NCBI GenBank assembly: GCA_015499985.1
Contig: JAAAUF010000245.1
Coordinates: 20,971-45,573, forward strand
Length of the DNA stretch: 24,603 nucleotides
Direction: 5' to 3'
DNA from: Haplosporangium gracile
Taxonomy: Eukaryota; Mortierellomycota; Mortierellomycetes; Mortierellales; Mortierellaceae
Shown here: in pieces, positions 1 through 11,169 of the stretch
How the letters are laid out: each line of letters opens with the position of its first letter
Position numbering within the stretch: position 1 is the stretch's first letter
Position numbers and translations under genes: made by a program
The notes under the pieces: generated by a model
Databases searched by the model: none
Told to the model about the DNA's origin: nothing
The model's input: the letters and a program-made list of their open reading frames with translations, nothing else

Positions 1-29
1 AAAGTAATAAAAGGTAATCGTAATAGTCA

Positions 30-35
30 TTTATT
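30..35 (-). terminator. Poly(A) signal of the AIM18-like gene
   Basis: AATAAA on the minus strand about 93 nt past the stop codon. It is a canonical hexamer in an AT-rich context; the cleavage site is not determined. Confidence 0.55.
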
Positions 36-127
36 TGTCAACTGGCCAGTCAATGCATTCTTGAGTAAAAAAAAACGGGAGAGACGAAGAGATGTGCGGT
101 GTAGGTGGTTGTGGTACTCTATGGTAA

Positions 128-1654
128 TTACTGAAGCAAGAGATCTTGGATACCTTGGGCAACGCTGTCGCGAGCCTTGCTACTGATGGGGTGCTCTCCC
201 TGAAGGTATCCCAAGAAGAATGACTCGATCAACCAGGTGTTGCTGGTTTTTCCCAGCACTTCGCCCTATTATAAAAAAAAATACCAAAAATGTGTAAAGA
301 GGGATGTTTGTTAGAAGACTTGCTTAATTTATCGTTTCCGAGACAACAACGCTCGGTGTCCCGGTGTCAGAGAGCAAAGATAAGTGACGAGGATGTTGCT
401 GCTTACATCTAATTCGATGGACATGGAACCATCAGGTGACTTTCTGAAGAGCATGGCTTGACCGGCGTTGATCTTGCCCTTGGGAAACAAATTCTTGAAC
501 TCGATAATACCCTTCATTGCCTCCTATTATGACATAAACGGTCAATGATATGGTATGTGTTAGTCATCGTACGAAAAGCGAATGCAGGAACTTTTTCAAT
601 TGCTTATTCGATATCAAGGATGCAGTTAGATAAGCGTCGAAAAAAAAAGTGGCGCCAAAGAAGAGTGTAATCATTACCTCGTTCTCGACGTCATTGAGGC
701 TCTGCTGCTTGATAGCCTCGGTCAAGTTACGAGTAAATCCATCCCGAAGATGAGGACCATTGGTGTTCCTCACAGGAACAATCCTCAAGATTAACTCGAT
801 CGGGTTCTGGACAATGGCCCTAAAAGCCGTATCAGAGCTGGCTGCATCGGTCCGCTGGAATTTTTGGACCTCGGGCAACGCACGGAACCTCGAGTTGTGG
901 TCATCCAGATCCGAGGCCTTGGCGTAGAGGCCTAACGCATAAACTTGGACTTTAAGAAAGGTGATCTTGCGGACTCCCAGGCCCAATAGACGGGCGGGGG
1001 ATCCATCCTCGGAGCGGATTGTCCTTGGGAACTCGATTTTCGAATCCTCGTCTAGTGTCGGTTTTTGTTTCGCCGAAGGAGAAAAGGACAAGAATGATGT
1101 GCGCATATTTTTGGTTAATGTGATGCGTATTGCGAAAATTTAGTGCGAAACACTAAAAAAAAACTGAAAAGGGTATGATGAAATCCGAGAATCATTTTTC
1201 ATGAATGTGTCCGGACAGAAAAAAAAGTACTCCCAATTGATAATAGGTGACCTACCAATGACAATGGCGGGTTGAGCCTGGCTCTCAGACTCAACGAGGG
1301 ACTGACTGAGCTGCCAGGAAAGAACTCCTGCTGTGGCAACCGAGGCCATCATCCATGGTCTCCATCGGCCCTATTTCGTATCATCACATATTGGAGGCCA
1401 CAGTTGGTCGTGTTATTACTTTCTGAACATAACGTCCTGTTCCCACACATATCTGACCATATTGGTTCCGGGATCTCCAGACAAAGACTATTATTAACAT
1501 ATTTTACCTGGGTGCGTGCAGCAACAGCGGCGACGGCAGCGGTGCGTCCGAGGTGGTGTTGAATGGGAGCACGGGTGGCGACAGGTCTGAAGACGGCATG
1601 GGTTGTTGGCTGTGCGAGCAATGTGCGTGCTCTGTTCCATCGTGCGGCAGACAT
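128..1654 (-). CDS. AIM18: Chalcone-isomerase-fold mitochondrial protein, AIM18/AIM46-like (5 exons)
   Basis: Spliced on the minus strand as 1654-1508, 1370-1256, 1051-678, 523-407 and 265-128, giving 296 residues ending in TAA. All four introns are GT..AG and keep the frame; intron 2 splits an Asp codon. The ATG at 1652-1654 opens an Arg/Ala-rich, acid-free first 30 residues, typical of a mitochondrial presequence. A hydrophobic Ala/Val/Leu stretch follows around residues 50-65. The core from about residue 88 runs from KIEFPRTIR through LLGLGVRKITFLKVQVYALG (family signature) to the closing segment LIESFFLGYLQGEHPIS. This is the non-enzymatic, fatty-acid-binding-like CHI fold of yeast Aim18/Aim46. 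Their biochemical role is poorly known, so I assign a family, not a reaction. Longer in-frame starts exist upstream (to 1825), but they add low-complexity Ser/Thr/His sequence and were rejected. Confidence 0.85.
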
Positions 1655-1872
1655 CGTGTATGTTGTATGCGTGGTTATGAGAGTTTTGTGAAGAGAGTGT
1701 TGTTGTTGTTTGTTGAAAAGCGATGAGTTGTGAGTTGTTGTGTGAGTGAATGAATGTAGAAAAGAAGAAGAAAAAGAAGTGGTGCTTTCTCTCTTCTTAA
1801 CCACTATCGTCGCAGTCACAGTCATTCGGCAGTGTGACAGGCCTGGCGATATTCGCGTACAGAATTGATCAA

Positions 1873-1889
1873 ACGCGAACGCGACGCGT
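1873..1889. promoter_or_regulatory. Triple ACGCG cluster (MCB-like)
   Basis: Three copies of ACGCG at 1873, 1879 and 1884 lie within 17 bp, the last extending to the palindrome ACGCGT. This is the core of the MluI cell-cycle box bound by MBF/E2F-like APSES factors in fungi. It lies about 220 bp upstream of the AIM18-like start codon and just gene-side of its TATA-type element. Function is inferred from the motif only. Confidence 0.35.
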
Positions 1890-1908
1890 TTCTCTGTTTG
1901 CTGATGAC

Positions 1909-1914
1909 TTTATA
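1909..1914 (-). promoter_or_regulatory. TATA-type element of the AIM18-like gene
   Basis: TATAAA on the minus strand, about 255 nt upstream of the start codon. The same hexamer stands upstream of the two other minus-strand genes, which adds some weight. Confidence 0.35.
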
Positions 1915-3254
1915 TCTTTGGTGGCGATCCCAAGATAGCCGTAAGGACTGCCTGCATGCCTGGTTGCCGGTTAGAGAAGGTCTTGTGAGCAATGACCGAA
2001 CATGGATGCCACGCTATCTCCCTTCTCTCTGCGTCTCTCCCCCTTGTTGTTCACTATCATTCCCTCTCGTTCTCCTGTTTTTGATGTCAACCGACAAAAC
2101 GAAAAAAAGATTAATAAGGTGCAGGATCAGGCCAGATCCTAGACGGGGATCCTTCCCATTAGCCTTCTTCTGTGTTTATGCTGTTCTGACTGCCGACGAT
2201 AATGAACAAAAAAAAAGAGATCCATCTAACCTGGCGCCGTGCCTCCTGATGCTCTCCCTGAACCGGCAACCTTCTCTTGACAATTGCCATACTCGCTCCT
2301 CCTCCTTCCTCTTATTCCTCCTACTCTGCACAGCGCCCGCAATATGGTGCAAGGATCTATTTTTTTTAGGCACCGCCGTTTGTTGTATTGTATCGCCAAC
2401 GCCACATAAGTCATCCATTGCCCGCAGGCCGCCCAGTAAATGGTTTGCGCATTTTTTTTTTTCTTTTTCATTTGAGGCTCTCTTTTCTTTCCGTTCTATT
2501 CTTGCTGGTTTTTTTTGTTCACATGTAGTGATCCAATACACACAACATCTATTTAACCAACATTGACAACATAATCCCCATTTAAGCCGATCATTTCGTT
2601 ATTGAGCTGTCGAACACCTGTCAATAATACTTAAAAGAAGTAACTACAGCCGCAAATAATCAAGAACGAGACCTTTATCCTTAACACTCTTGCCCGCCCA
2701 CCCTCCCCTTTGCCCATGCATCACTCCTCTTCCTTTATCTCCACTACATCCAACAACAACAAGCACCATACTACACCAAAATACCTCGCATCTCCATCCT
2801 CACTATCACCATCACTTTCGCCTATCCTATCGCCCTGCGATCAGGAGTAACTTCTTTCATTTGCGCTTCTCCACTCCTGCGAACTTCATTGCTCAGTCCT
2901 CCGTCCGACCTGTGCTCCTCCCCACCCCTAAACTTAACCACCACTGACTATTGGCGTTAACGATCCCCTTTTAACACTTGCTCCATACAAGACAGTAAAA
3001 GGCCAACCGACCGACCGACGGGAGTAAGAAAACGCACAACCCTCCTTTTCCTTTTTTCTCTTCCGTCTTCTTGCTGTTCTCTCTTACTCTTTCATTCTCT
3101 CTCGCTCCTCGTCCACGTCCCCCGTCAAGACTCCGTCTTTGTCTCCTACATCCCCCCCTGCCTCCTATCCGTTGTCCCCTGCCTGTTTGACTTAAGTCCC
3201 TCCCCTTTTTTCTTCTTCCCTACTTCCGTCCTTTTCCCCCTCTACCGTCCTCAT

Positions 3255-3636
3255 GTATGTATGACCAAACGCGCATACTCATATATACATTTACATACTC
3301 TGCCGGAACAACAGAACCCATTGAAGCAGAGAAACGAGCCTCAGCCCTTGGCATTGGCACGTCTAAATCGACCTCTTCTGTTTTCTCGTCTTTTTCTTTC
3401 TTTTATTCTGTTTGTTTGTTCTACCTTCTCCTCACTCTCATTCTCCTTCTCACTCTACTCCTCATTGCCATCCCCCAACACTCCACATCGACTCATCCAC
3501 CATTCATTCAGGCGTGTGCTTTCTTTTCTTAATTCATTCATGCACCCCTCCCCTCTCCACTTTTTCTGTATTTTTTTCCCCTTTTGTTTTGCATCCACTT
3601 GAACACTTCACCTGCTTCCCTCCCTTTTTCTTGCAG
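3255..3636 (+). other. Possible 5'-leader intron of the ankyrin-DIL gene
   Basis: A GTATGT donor consensus at 3255-3260 and a long pyrimidine run ending in TTGCAG at 3636 could bound a leader intron that removes several upstream ATGs. No clear branch point was found and the TATATA at 3282 would lie inside it. This is only a candidate. Confidence 0.25.
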
Positions 3637-3716
3637 AAACCTTGTGTTTTGTTGGGCAGACGGGACTTTCTCATAACAATAGCAAACACGAGAAAAAACA
3701 AAAACAGTTCCTCGAA

Positions 3717-6700
3717 ATGGACGACATAGTTGGCGTCGCTGCCCACAGGCCCCAATTGCATCGACTGTCCCTCCTATCCAGCTCAACCATGGACGACGAC
3801 ACCCACTCTGATATGCACCGTCGCAGCTATTCTGAAGTCGAAACCCTGTGCTCCGAACACTCTGAAAACTCAGAGTACGAATCTTTCCCTCTCAAAGGTT
3901 GTCTCTCTCGTCCCCAATCGATTGAATCTCTCTCGCAGTTCAACACCTCACTCAAACAACAACAACAGGAGGAACAAGAGCAAAAATACAAGGACACGGT
4001 CGGCTCTGCCGATGGCTCTGTAGTACAAGGGCCCGGTTCCCCTCAACTGGAGGACTTGACGCCCATAAGTCCCTTGGCCAATGCCCTCACCCTCCCTTTC
4101 CCTATCACCGTCAACAGCAGCAACAACACCATAACCACCACCACCGAATTGAATTTTTTGCAGATGACAGAAAGAGAGTCGATATGGGAACCAGAACTAA
4201 CAGGACAACAGCAACATCAGCAGGACGGTCGATTCTCACCAACCTCTTCCACTCTCAGCCTGTCAACAACGCCCAGCATCTTTGAGTTCAGTCAGACAGA
4301 TCTCGATGACCCACAGACTATCATGAGTCGCCCGTTCACGAACGAAGATAGAAAGATCAAGATGTCCAGGCTCTTCTCTAGGGCCGCTTCGAACGGAGAC
4401 TTGCAGAGGATTGTGGACCTGCTCGACAACTTTAGGGATTGGGTCGATCTGGAGTACCACGAAGATGACGGCACGACGCCCTTGATCTATGCTGCGTGTT
4501 TTGGATACACTGCCGTGGCGTTCATGCTCCTTGATGCAGGCGCCTTAATTGACGCACGCGACCGATCAGGCTGGACCGCGCTCGTCTGGGCGACCAACAA
4601 CAAGAATGAGCACATGGTCCGCTTGCTGCTGGAGCATGGCGCCTCCACCAAGGCCATGACCACCAAGGGGCGGACGATTGCAGATTTTTTGAGACATGAT
4701 CCCAACGACACGACCGAGATTGCACGGATCTTTCAGGAGCCGGCCGTCACTACCTGGAACAGGAACTTGACGGTCGTCAACAGAAACAGCGGAACTGGCG
4801 ATGGGACTAGTCGACGTGCAAGTGGTGGCTATGACCCCCTGGGGATTGAGAGCTTTGAGGAGAGTATGTCTGAAAGCGAGTGGCAGTACAGGCTGAAAAA
4901 AGACATAGCCGAAGCGGAGGGCGGCGGCGATACGATGGGGAGCGATTGTTCTTTGGCCGAACAGGTGCGTAGTAGTGTTCATTCTCGTTTTTATTGTTGT
5001 TATGACTCTGTTCTTTTGATTGTTTCCAGTAGTTGTTTAGCAAACTAAGAGTAATTGCCTGTGTGTGTGTGTGCACGAAGAGAAAAATGTGTATGCAAGA
5101 ACAAGAGCGGATGTATGTATATTGTGTGGGGTGAATGAGGCAGGATAGGATTGAGTGAAATTAGGAATATCATGGGGGAAACAAGAGAGATATAAAAGTG
5201 AGGCCACTCCCGCTCAGTTCTAACTAACATCCTCTCCTTTCATTTTCTCTCTCTCCCGCGTGCATGTCTGTTCATTTATAGTACCATGACGATGATGACG
5301 GCGGGTTTGATTGGGAATGCTGCTTGCCTGACCAGATGTTTGTCTTTTCGAGCAACGACATAAGCCACATCATCGACACGACTATCACCACCATGGACCC
5401 AACCCGCTCCCGGACTCACGAGCCCGTCCCTGCATATGTAATCTTTCTTGCCGCGAGGTTCGCACATTATTTCAGTTCGCCCGAATTGCTGGACGATTTA
5501 CTAGAGGCGACGCTGAATGCTATCGAGGCCGTTGCAATGGTAAGTTGGCGCCGTACATGTTGCTACGGAGAAAGAAACCAGACAGGGCGAGCGAGGATGA
5601 GCTCATTATTGCGGTGTGGAGCATAAAAGAGGAATCATTGTCTAGCCTAACCGTTTGCTTTCTTTTGTTTCGCGTTTCAAGGGGAAACCCGACGACATGG
5701 CACTTAGTGCATACTGGATCTCCAACACCACTGCCCTTCTGCACTTCCTCCGCAAAGATCTCAGCATCAACACCGCATCGAAAAACTACCACCCACGATT
5801 CGAGGCTCTCCTTATCGACATGACCCAGATGGTGATTCTGGATGTGGAGCGACGGATCGAAGAGGTGCTCGGACCAGCCATGCTTGATCATGATACTATT
5901 GTTGGTTTGGATGAGGTCAAATTCCAGTCAGACTGGGCATTCTGGAGAGGAATCGGGATCAGAAGTAACAACAGCAACAACAGCACTTACAGCAACAGCA
6001 AACGAGCAAGCGCGCCGCCATCATCCCTCGCAGGGCTGTATCCGTCACCTTGCTTCAAGCGAGCGTCGTTTCAACTGGTCCGACCCTCGTCACCCCGACA
6101 GCGCAGTATCTCTCCCAGGTCTGTGACAACAATGTTGTCCTCTCTGCTGTATCTGATGCAAACGTACGACATTCACATGGACATTGTGCACTACATGGTG
6201 ATCCAAGTCATGTACTACATTGCATGCGAGATCTTTAATCGAATTATGGACAACAGGACGTTCCTCACCCGCAGCAAAGCCCTGCAGACACGTCTCAATC
6301 TGTCGATCCTCGAGGACTGGCTTCGGAATAACCAACTGCCATCACGGTTGGCTGAACCTCTGATGCCTTTGATTCAATTGCTGCAGCTGCTCCAGGTGTT
6401 GTCATTGCAGGGCAATTTGATGATGTGGATCGAGACGCGCAAGAAGCTCGAGCTGTTGAATCCGGCTCAGGTCAAGCATGTCGTCAGCTCATATCGATAT
6501 GAGGTGAATGAGCGCAGGTTGCCGGCAGAGGTCACAAAGTACGTCTTGCAGGTTGTTGCGGATACCGAGAAGGTGATTAGCAAGAAACCGTTGGACGAGA
6601 CATTGTCTGGTTCTTCTATCACGGCGTCGTTTGTATCTGGGTCGGGCAAGTCGTCCAGACGGAACAGCAGTCAGGCTGGGGTAGATGCTGGGAGCAGCTC

Positions 6701-7097
6701 GGACTCCAACATAGACGAAGATGGATTTGGAAACTCGATCAGTTCGACCGGAACCACCAGAGCACGATCTCGAGCTGGGGCTCGAGCTGGCAAAGCAAGT
6801 GGATCGCGGACGGCGTCGATGATTAGCGAGACTGAGATCGAGCGGGCGGAAGCTCGACGACAGAAACCGCGACGGGTGCGGACGACGGTGCGGACGGAGG
6901 ATCAGCGGAGGAAGCGAGGTAATAAGGTGGTAGAGGAGGACGAGGAGTACCAGACGTCGCAGACGAAGGACAGTATGGTGTGGATTCATTTTACGCTGCC
7001 GACGAACCTGGCGGCGCGAGAGGGTACGGTTGACAGGATGTATGTGCCACAGATCCCCGAGGACATGGTGTCGTTGCTGGACAGCTATGGGTATTAG
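3717..7097 (+). CDS. Ankyrin-repeat and dilute (DIL) domain protein (3 exons)
   Basis: Spliced as 3717-4964, 5282-5539 and 5682-7097, all phase 0 with GT..AG introns of 317 and 142 nt, giving 973 residues ending in TAG. Residues 1-210 are Ser/Asn/Gln-rich and disordered-looking with a poly-Gln patch. Ankyrin repeats occupy about 215-326 (DGTTPLIYAACFGY, SGWTALVWATNNKNEHMVRLLLEHGA). The DIL domain spans about 465-800 (VIFLAARFAHYF, YWISNTTALLHFL, YIACEIFNRIM, LEDWLRNNQLP). A Ser/Arg/Glu-rich linker and a short conserved-looking C-terminus (IPEDMVSLLDSYG) follow. DIL domains form the cargo-binding tail of class V myosins; fungi also have motor-less proteins pairing DIL with ankyrin repeats, and this is one. 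A role as a trafficking or cytoskeletal adaptor is inferred. ATG 3717 was chosen over the in-frame ATGs at 3642 (upstream of a run of A-rich leader) and 3789; the exact start is uncertain. Confidence 0.88.
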
Positions 7098-7143
7098 AAA
7101 GACGAGTAGTAATAGACTGAACTGAAACAAGATCTGTTGAGCA

Positions 7144-7149
7144 AATAAA
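7144..7149 (+). terminator. Poly(A) signal of the ankyrin-DIL gene
   Basis: AATAAA 47 nt past the TAG stop, followed by a T-rich tract at about 7218-7243. Confidence 0.6.
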
Positions 7150-8045
7150 GCGCGCTGTGTTGATAAAAGTGATCAAAGAGGCAATTCGTTGTCGCGTGAA
7201 GACGGGCAATTGCCTTGTCTTTTTTTTTTATTTTTTTATTTAGAATGTGAAAGCGCAACGCAAGTCAAAAATGTATCAAAGTCACATGACAAAAAGCTGA
7301 TTTCAAATCAGAAAAAGACAAAAAAAAATGTAGATGGGAGACTGCGAAAATAGGCTGATTTGATTGGACGGATATGGTGCCATTATTCGCGATTTTTGAT
7401 GTCCTTTCGCAAACGCAAAAAAAGGGTTGACGATAGCTGCTGCTTCTGCTGCTTGGTCAAAGCAAACTGTTCACTTCTTCCTCTTTCTCCTTCTCACTTC
7501 CTCTTCCACCATTCCTCCATTCCTCCATCCCTGCTCTGTTTTACACATTTTTTTCCGTTCAACTTTCAACGATTCAAAGTACACTCTGCACTTCACTTCA
7601 CTTTGCTGCATTCCAGCAGCTTCAGTATCTTCGCCACCAACCGATAATGCTATTGTTCACCCATCCTCTCCGCCCTGGAAACAGCCAACCAATGCTACCC
7701 TCTCTATCTCACTCGCTCACTTACTGCACAGTACACTTCCGCACACAACTCCACCACCAGTTAGCCACTCTGGTATACACACACACACTCTCTCTCTTTC
7801 TTACACACATACACAGTCTCACCTCTTGTGGTCATCGGACCTGCCTCCCCTCCGGCTTTATATCCAACCACACACAATCCACTATTTCCAACTCGTCACG
7901 TGCATTCAACTACAACGACGGACCACGGGCGCTCTCTTTTTTCACGTACACGACCCAACGACAAAAAAAACCTAGCGCCCAACACATATTTTGAGTTTCT
8001 GGACAAGAGTCAGAATTTTTTTTTCAGTATATACGAGGCTATCAG
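7150..8045 (+). promoter_or_regulatory. Leader-like pyrimidine-rich tract without a gene
   Basis: From about 7430 to 7960 the plus strand has the same C/T-rich composition seen ahead of the plus-strand genes. It includes a TATA-like TTTATAT near 7857 and a TCACGTG E-box (CBF1-type core) at 7896-7902, yet no recognisable coding region follows. The overlapping frames translate to Ser/His/Thr/Pro-rich low-complexity sequence without domains. It could be a relic promoter or drive a noncoding transcript antisense to the cysteine dioxygenase gene. Confidence 0.35.
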
Positions 8046-8051
8046 TTTATT
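8046..8051 (-). terminator. Candidate poly(A) signal of the cysteine dioxygenase gene
   Basis: AATAAA on the minus strand about 480 nt past the stop. It implies a long 3' UTR; nearer, non-canonical signals are possible. Confidence 0.35.
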
Positions 8052-8527
8052 ATGAAAGAGACTATTCTACAGGGCGGGAGGAAATGGCAGGGCAGGACAG
8101 GATATACATTCTGGTTGATAAAGCGAAAATACAGTGGAAGAGAACGAGCGGGAGCAAAGGATGAGGCCGACAGAACAGGAAGCAAAAGGTAGGAGAGGAA
8201 AAAGAATGCGCGCCATAAAAGAAACTAGTGAACCAAGGCGGTAGGAGCGGAGAGATGGATGATGGATAGGCAAACAGTTGAGCGAGAGAGGAGAGTCAGG
8301 AATGAATCGTCACCCTTACGCCCAAAGTATCGGCTATTTTTTACAATATCATCCACTCCCTTCGCCTGCATACAGAATGAAAACCACCTCATATGACTTC
8401 GTACCATCACCGTAAGCTCACTCACGCGCCCCAACAAATTTCCACACGTTTACGTCAACAAACAAAAAGACGGGATATGAAAAAGGGGTACAAAGGGGCG
8501 AAATAAAGAGAGAGTTGCGGATGGTCC

Positions 8528-9589
8528 TTAGTTGTTGGTCAAGGAACACTTGAGATACGCCGCGGAAGGATAGGATTCAATCTTCTCGCCTTTGGAAGAG
8601 TAAAAGACACACTTTCCAGAGGAGCGGGCTTTGGAGGAGCGCTCGTTGAAGGTCTTGCAGACCTCGTAGGGAGGAGTGTAGAGGTGCAGGGAAACGGAAC
8701 CCTGGGTCTTGAGAGGGTTGGAGACGGCGTGGAGGCCAAGGTTGTCGTGCATATAGGCGACGGTATCCTTCTTAAGGAAGGTCTCCTTCTTGACGGACAT
8801 GGCGGTGGGCTTCTCGTCGTCATCGCTGTTGTCACTACCCATACCAGAGTCGGCGTTGTCGGTGTCGTTGACAACACGGTCGGGCCAGTGGTAGAGGGTC
8901 TCCTTCAACTCACCGTCAAGGATTTTCATAAGGCAGTGGGAGCCGGAATGGTCATGGATGGCGCTGTTAAACAGGTGTGACAGAAAACAACAGAAAGATG
9001 AAAAAGTCAGTTTGTGCAGGAATCAATTGGAGAACCCAGTATGGCAGCAGCAACACACATGGTATGACAAGGCAGGAGGTGTGATTAGATAGGTCAACAA
9101 ACACGCAGCGATTTTTTAATATTTTTGTCCCTTTTGTATTTGGGTGTGAGTATGTATGTGTGCAAGTTGATACGTTTTTACATACCTTCCGATAGTTTCT
9201 GGCCAAGCAAGGATCATAAGGTTGAACTTGCCGTTGCCGTCGTCGACCAAGTTGCGAGTGTAGCGACTCTTGTCAAACATGGCGTATTTCTGCCAGTCGG
9301 CCTGGTTAGAGGTGTAACTGGCCATCAGCTTTTGAACACGGGCAACATCAACTTCTTTGCTGTCGAGGCCGTTCACACCCAGTTCAATGTGCAGGAGACG
9401 GACAAGGTCATCGAGATCTTTGGGAACAGGAACAGGATCTTCAGCAGTAGCAGCAGAAGTAGGAGTGTGGTCGCTGCTGCTGCTGCAAGAGTGGACAATC
9501 TTTTCCTCACCCTTGGACATGACAGAAGTGATAGTGGGCGACAGGAGAGCGTAGCTAGGGGTCAAGCAGGAAGTTTCAACGGAGGTCAT
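8528..9589 (-). CDS. CDO1: Cysteine dioxygenase (2 exons)
   Basis: Exons 9589-9186 and 8963-8528, joined through a Ser codon across a 222 nt GT..AG intron, give 279 residues ending in TAA. The enzyme oxidises L-cysteine with O2 to cysteine sulfinate in the cytosol, using a mononuclear Fe(II) held by three histidines. The core begins near residue 58 ([14 protein letters not shown]) and continues with [19 protein letters not shown]. Fe ligands are H138 and H140 (IHDHSGSHC) and H213 ([10 protein letters not shown]). C145 and Y230 match the animal Cys93/Tyr157 crosslink pair, and S226-H228-Y230 (SLHLY) matches the conserved Ser-His-Tyr triad. It is longer than the roughly 200-residue mammalian enzyme because of a 57-residue Ser/Thr-rich N-terminus and an Asp/Asn-rich insert at about 167-186. 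Met24 is an alternative start. All catalytic residues I could check are present. Confidence 0.93.
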
Positions 9590-9802
9590 GGTGGAATGGA
9601 GAAAAAAGTTGGGTGAGTGGAAGTAGATGAGTGTGTGAGTGGTTGGAAATTGTTTTTTGTGGGAGTAGGTGGAGAGTTGGTTGGTTTCGGTTGGTTAGAA
9701 GAGAGCGAGAGAGAGAATGTGTGTGTTGTGTGTGTGTTGAGGTTGGGGTTGCAGTGAAGAAGAAAAGACAAAAAAAAAGAGCTGCTGACCAGGAAGAGAC
9801 GA

Positions 9803-9809
9803 TTTTATA
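9803..9809 (-). promoter_or_regulatory. TATA box of the cysteine dioxygenase gene
   Basis: TATAAAA on the minus strand about 215 nt upstream of the ATG. The intervening sequence is pyrimidine-rich on the coding strand, as expected for a leader here. Confidence 0.5.
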
Positions 9810-11160
9810 GGTGAGTTTGAGGTTCTGGATTGAGTCTGTCTCATTACACTCGACACAAAAAAAAGAAAGATATTGCCGTTCCCTTGCTCCTTCCTTCCTT
9901 TCTTTCTTCCCCCACGCTATTTTTTGTCATTTTTCTCCTTTTCTTTGTTGGCCTCATATGGCACCATCATATTTGTTGCACATGGAGACAAAACGGAACA
10001 AGGATTCCTCAGTCAATCGGTCAGTCAGTTTCTTGTTTGTGTGAATTGATGTACCGATATTCAATCGTTGTTCTTCTAGACAGCCCATTACAGGCCCTTT
10101 GAACCCAAAACAGTAACGAACAAGAAAAAGAATAAAGTTGAGAAAAAGGGAACACTTGCGAGTGTCTTATTGGCGGTGGTTGGGTTGGGTACTGTTGTGT
10201 TTCTTCATTGCGAATAACCCTAGCTGCTCTTCAACTCCTTTTGACACACTAAACTTCGTACGTGAATGACCTTGAGGGTACTTTTACTTTGCAGGACCGT
10301 GATGGTGGGAAAAACTCAAGCGATTGTAGGGTTGAGCTGAGGAGTGAATTGAATTGAGTATAGGGAGGTACAAAAAATCTGAAGCCCAATTGCATCTGCA
10401 ATTTTTTTGTTTGCACGATGACTCTTACTTCCACCCAAAAAAGGCAGACGCCATATGTAGGGCGTTGGGTCTCGTTTTGCCGATAATATGTCCGATACTA
10501 CACTAAGTAGAAGAATAGCGACAAACAGGAAAAGCAATGGAAAGCCGGGCGATAAACAGAAATGAACAGCAGCAAGGGAGCAGCTACACGGAAAATAGCA
10601 AGGAGAAGGAGAAGCGCGACATGCTGGATGGATCTGAAGAATGTGAACCCTTGGGCGAGAGACATGCGGTCAGGCGGAAGGGGCGGCATGAATAACAGCG
10701 AAAGCTAGAGAAGACCAAAAAAAAAGGAGGCTTTGAATTCTCTATCATTGTGAAATAATAATGTGTTTGTCTTGTCTTGCAGAACACTTATCCCCATACT
10801 GGCGTCAGATGGTACCATCGCCTCGACTAGAGTTGTAACGGACACGTAGATACGATTAGTTTTTTTGTTAGTAAGCAGTAATGGTAGAGTTAAATTTGCT
10901 AGTTGAAAGCAGATCGGATTAGAAGCATCGAGTGAAGGCAAATGGTCATCATTGTGAAAATAAAGAGAGAAGACCGAATGTCCAGGTACGCACAAGTTAA
11001 AGACCTGCCAGATGTACTGTTTTCTGAAAAGACGTGCCGACAAAAAAGGAGCACGTCTACGCGAAACTCTGCTCCTGTACTTTGGAACGGAACGACAACA
11101 GCCAACGCAGCCTTGTTCAGGAATTGCAATGTCCGAATGTTGGTCATCTTCGACACCTTC
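9810..11160. other. Intergenic sequence, no gene seen
   Basis: About 1.35 kb between the cysteine dioxygenase promoter and the decayed Myb-like gene. A C/T-rich patch on the plus strand at about 9870-9930 and scattered A runs are visible. Short frames on both strands have no recognisable domain. Positions after about 10940 may include the eroded 5' end of the Myb-like gene. Confidence 0.5.
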
Positions 11161-11169
11161 AGTTGACTC

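Larger units (their letters stand above)
1655..3716. promoter_or_regulatory. Divergent intergenic region between the AIM18-like and ankyrin-DIL genes
   Basis: About 2.06 kb with no supported gene. The left part is the AIM18-like promoter (TATA-type element at 1909-1914, ACGCG cluster at 1873-1889). From about 2680 to 3640 the plus strand is very C/T-rich, the usual leader composition for plus-strand genes in this window, so it probably holds the promoter and long 5' leader of the ankyrin-DIL gene. A TATATA at 3282-3287 and repeats of CCGA near 3005-3020 are visible. Open frames here (for example 1865-2566 plus) have low-complexity, Phe/Leu/Ser/Cys-rich translations with no domain and are judged to be chance. 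Confidence 0.6.

Noticed and set aside
1865..2566. 233-codon open frame on the plus strand in the divergent intergenic region
   Set aside because: The translation is Phe/Leu/Ser/Cys-rich low complexity with no domain. It starts beside the AIM18-like promoter and runs through homopolymer T tracts, and the opposite strand is open too. It is probably chance.
6489..7130. 213-codon minus-strand frame opposite the ankyrin-DIL gene
   Set aside because: It is an antisense shadow of a well-supported DIL coding exon, with Arg/Ser-rich composition produced by the opposite strand's codons.
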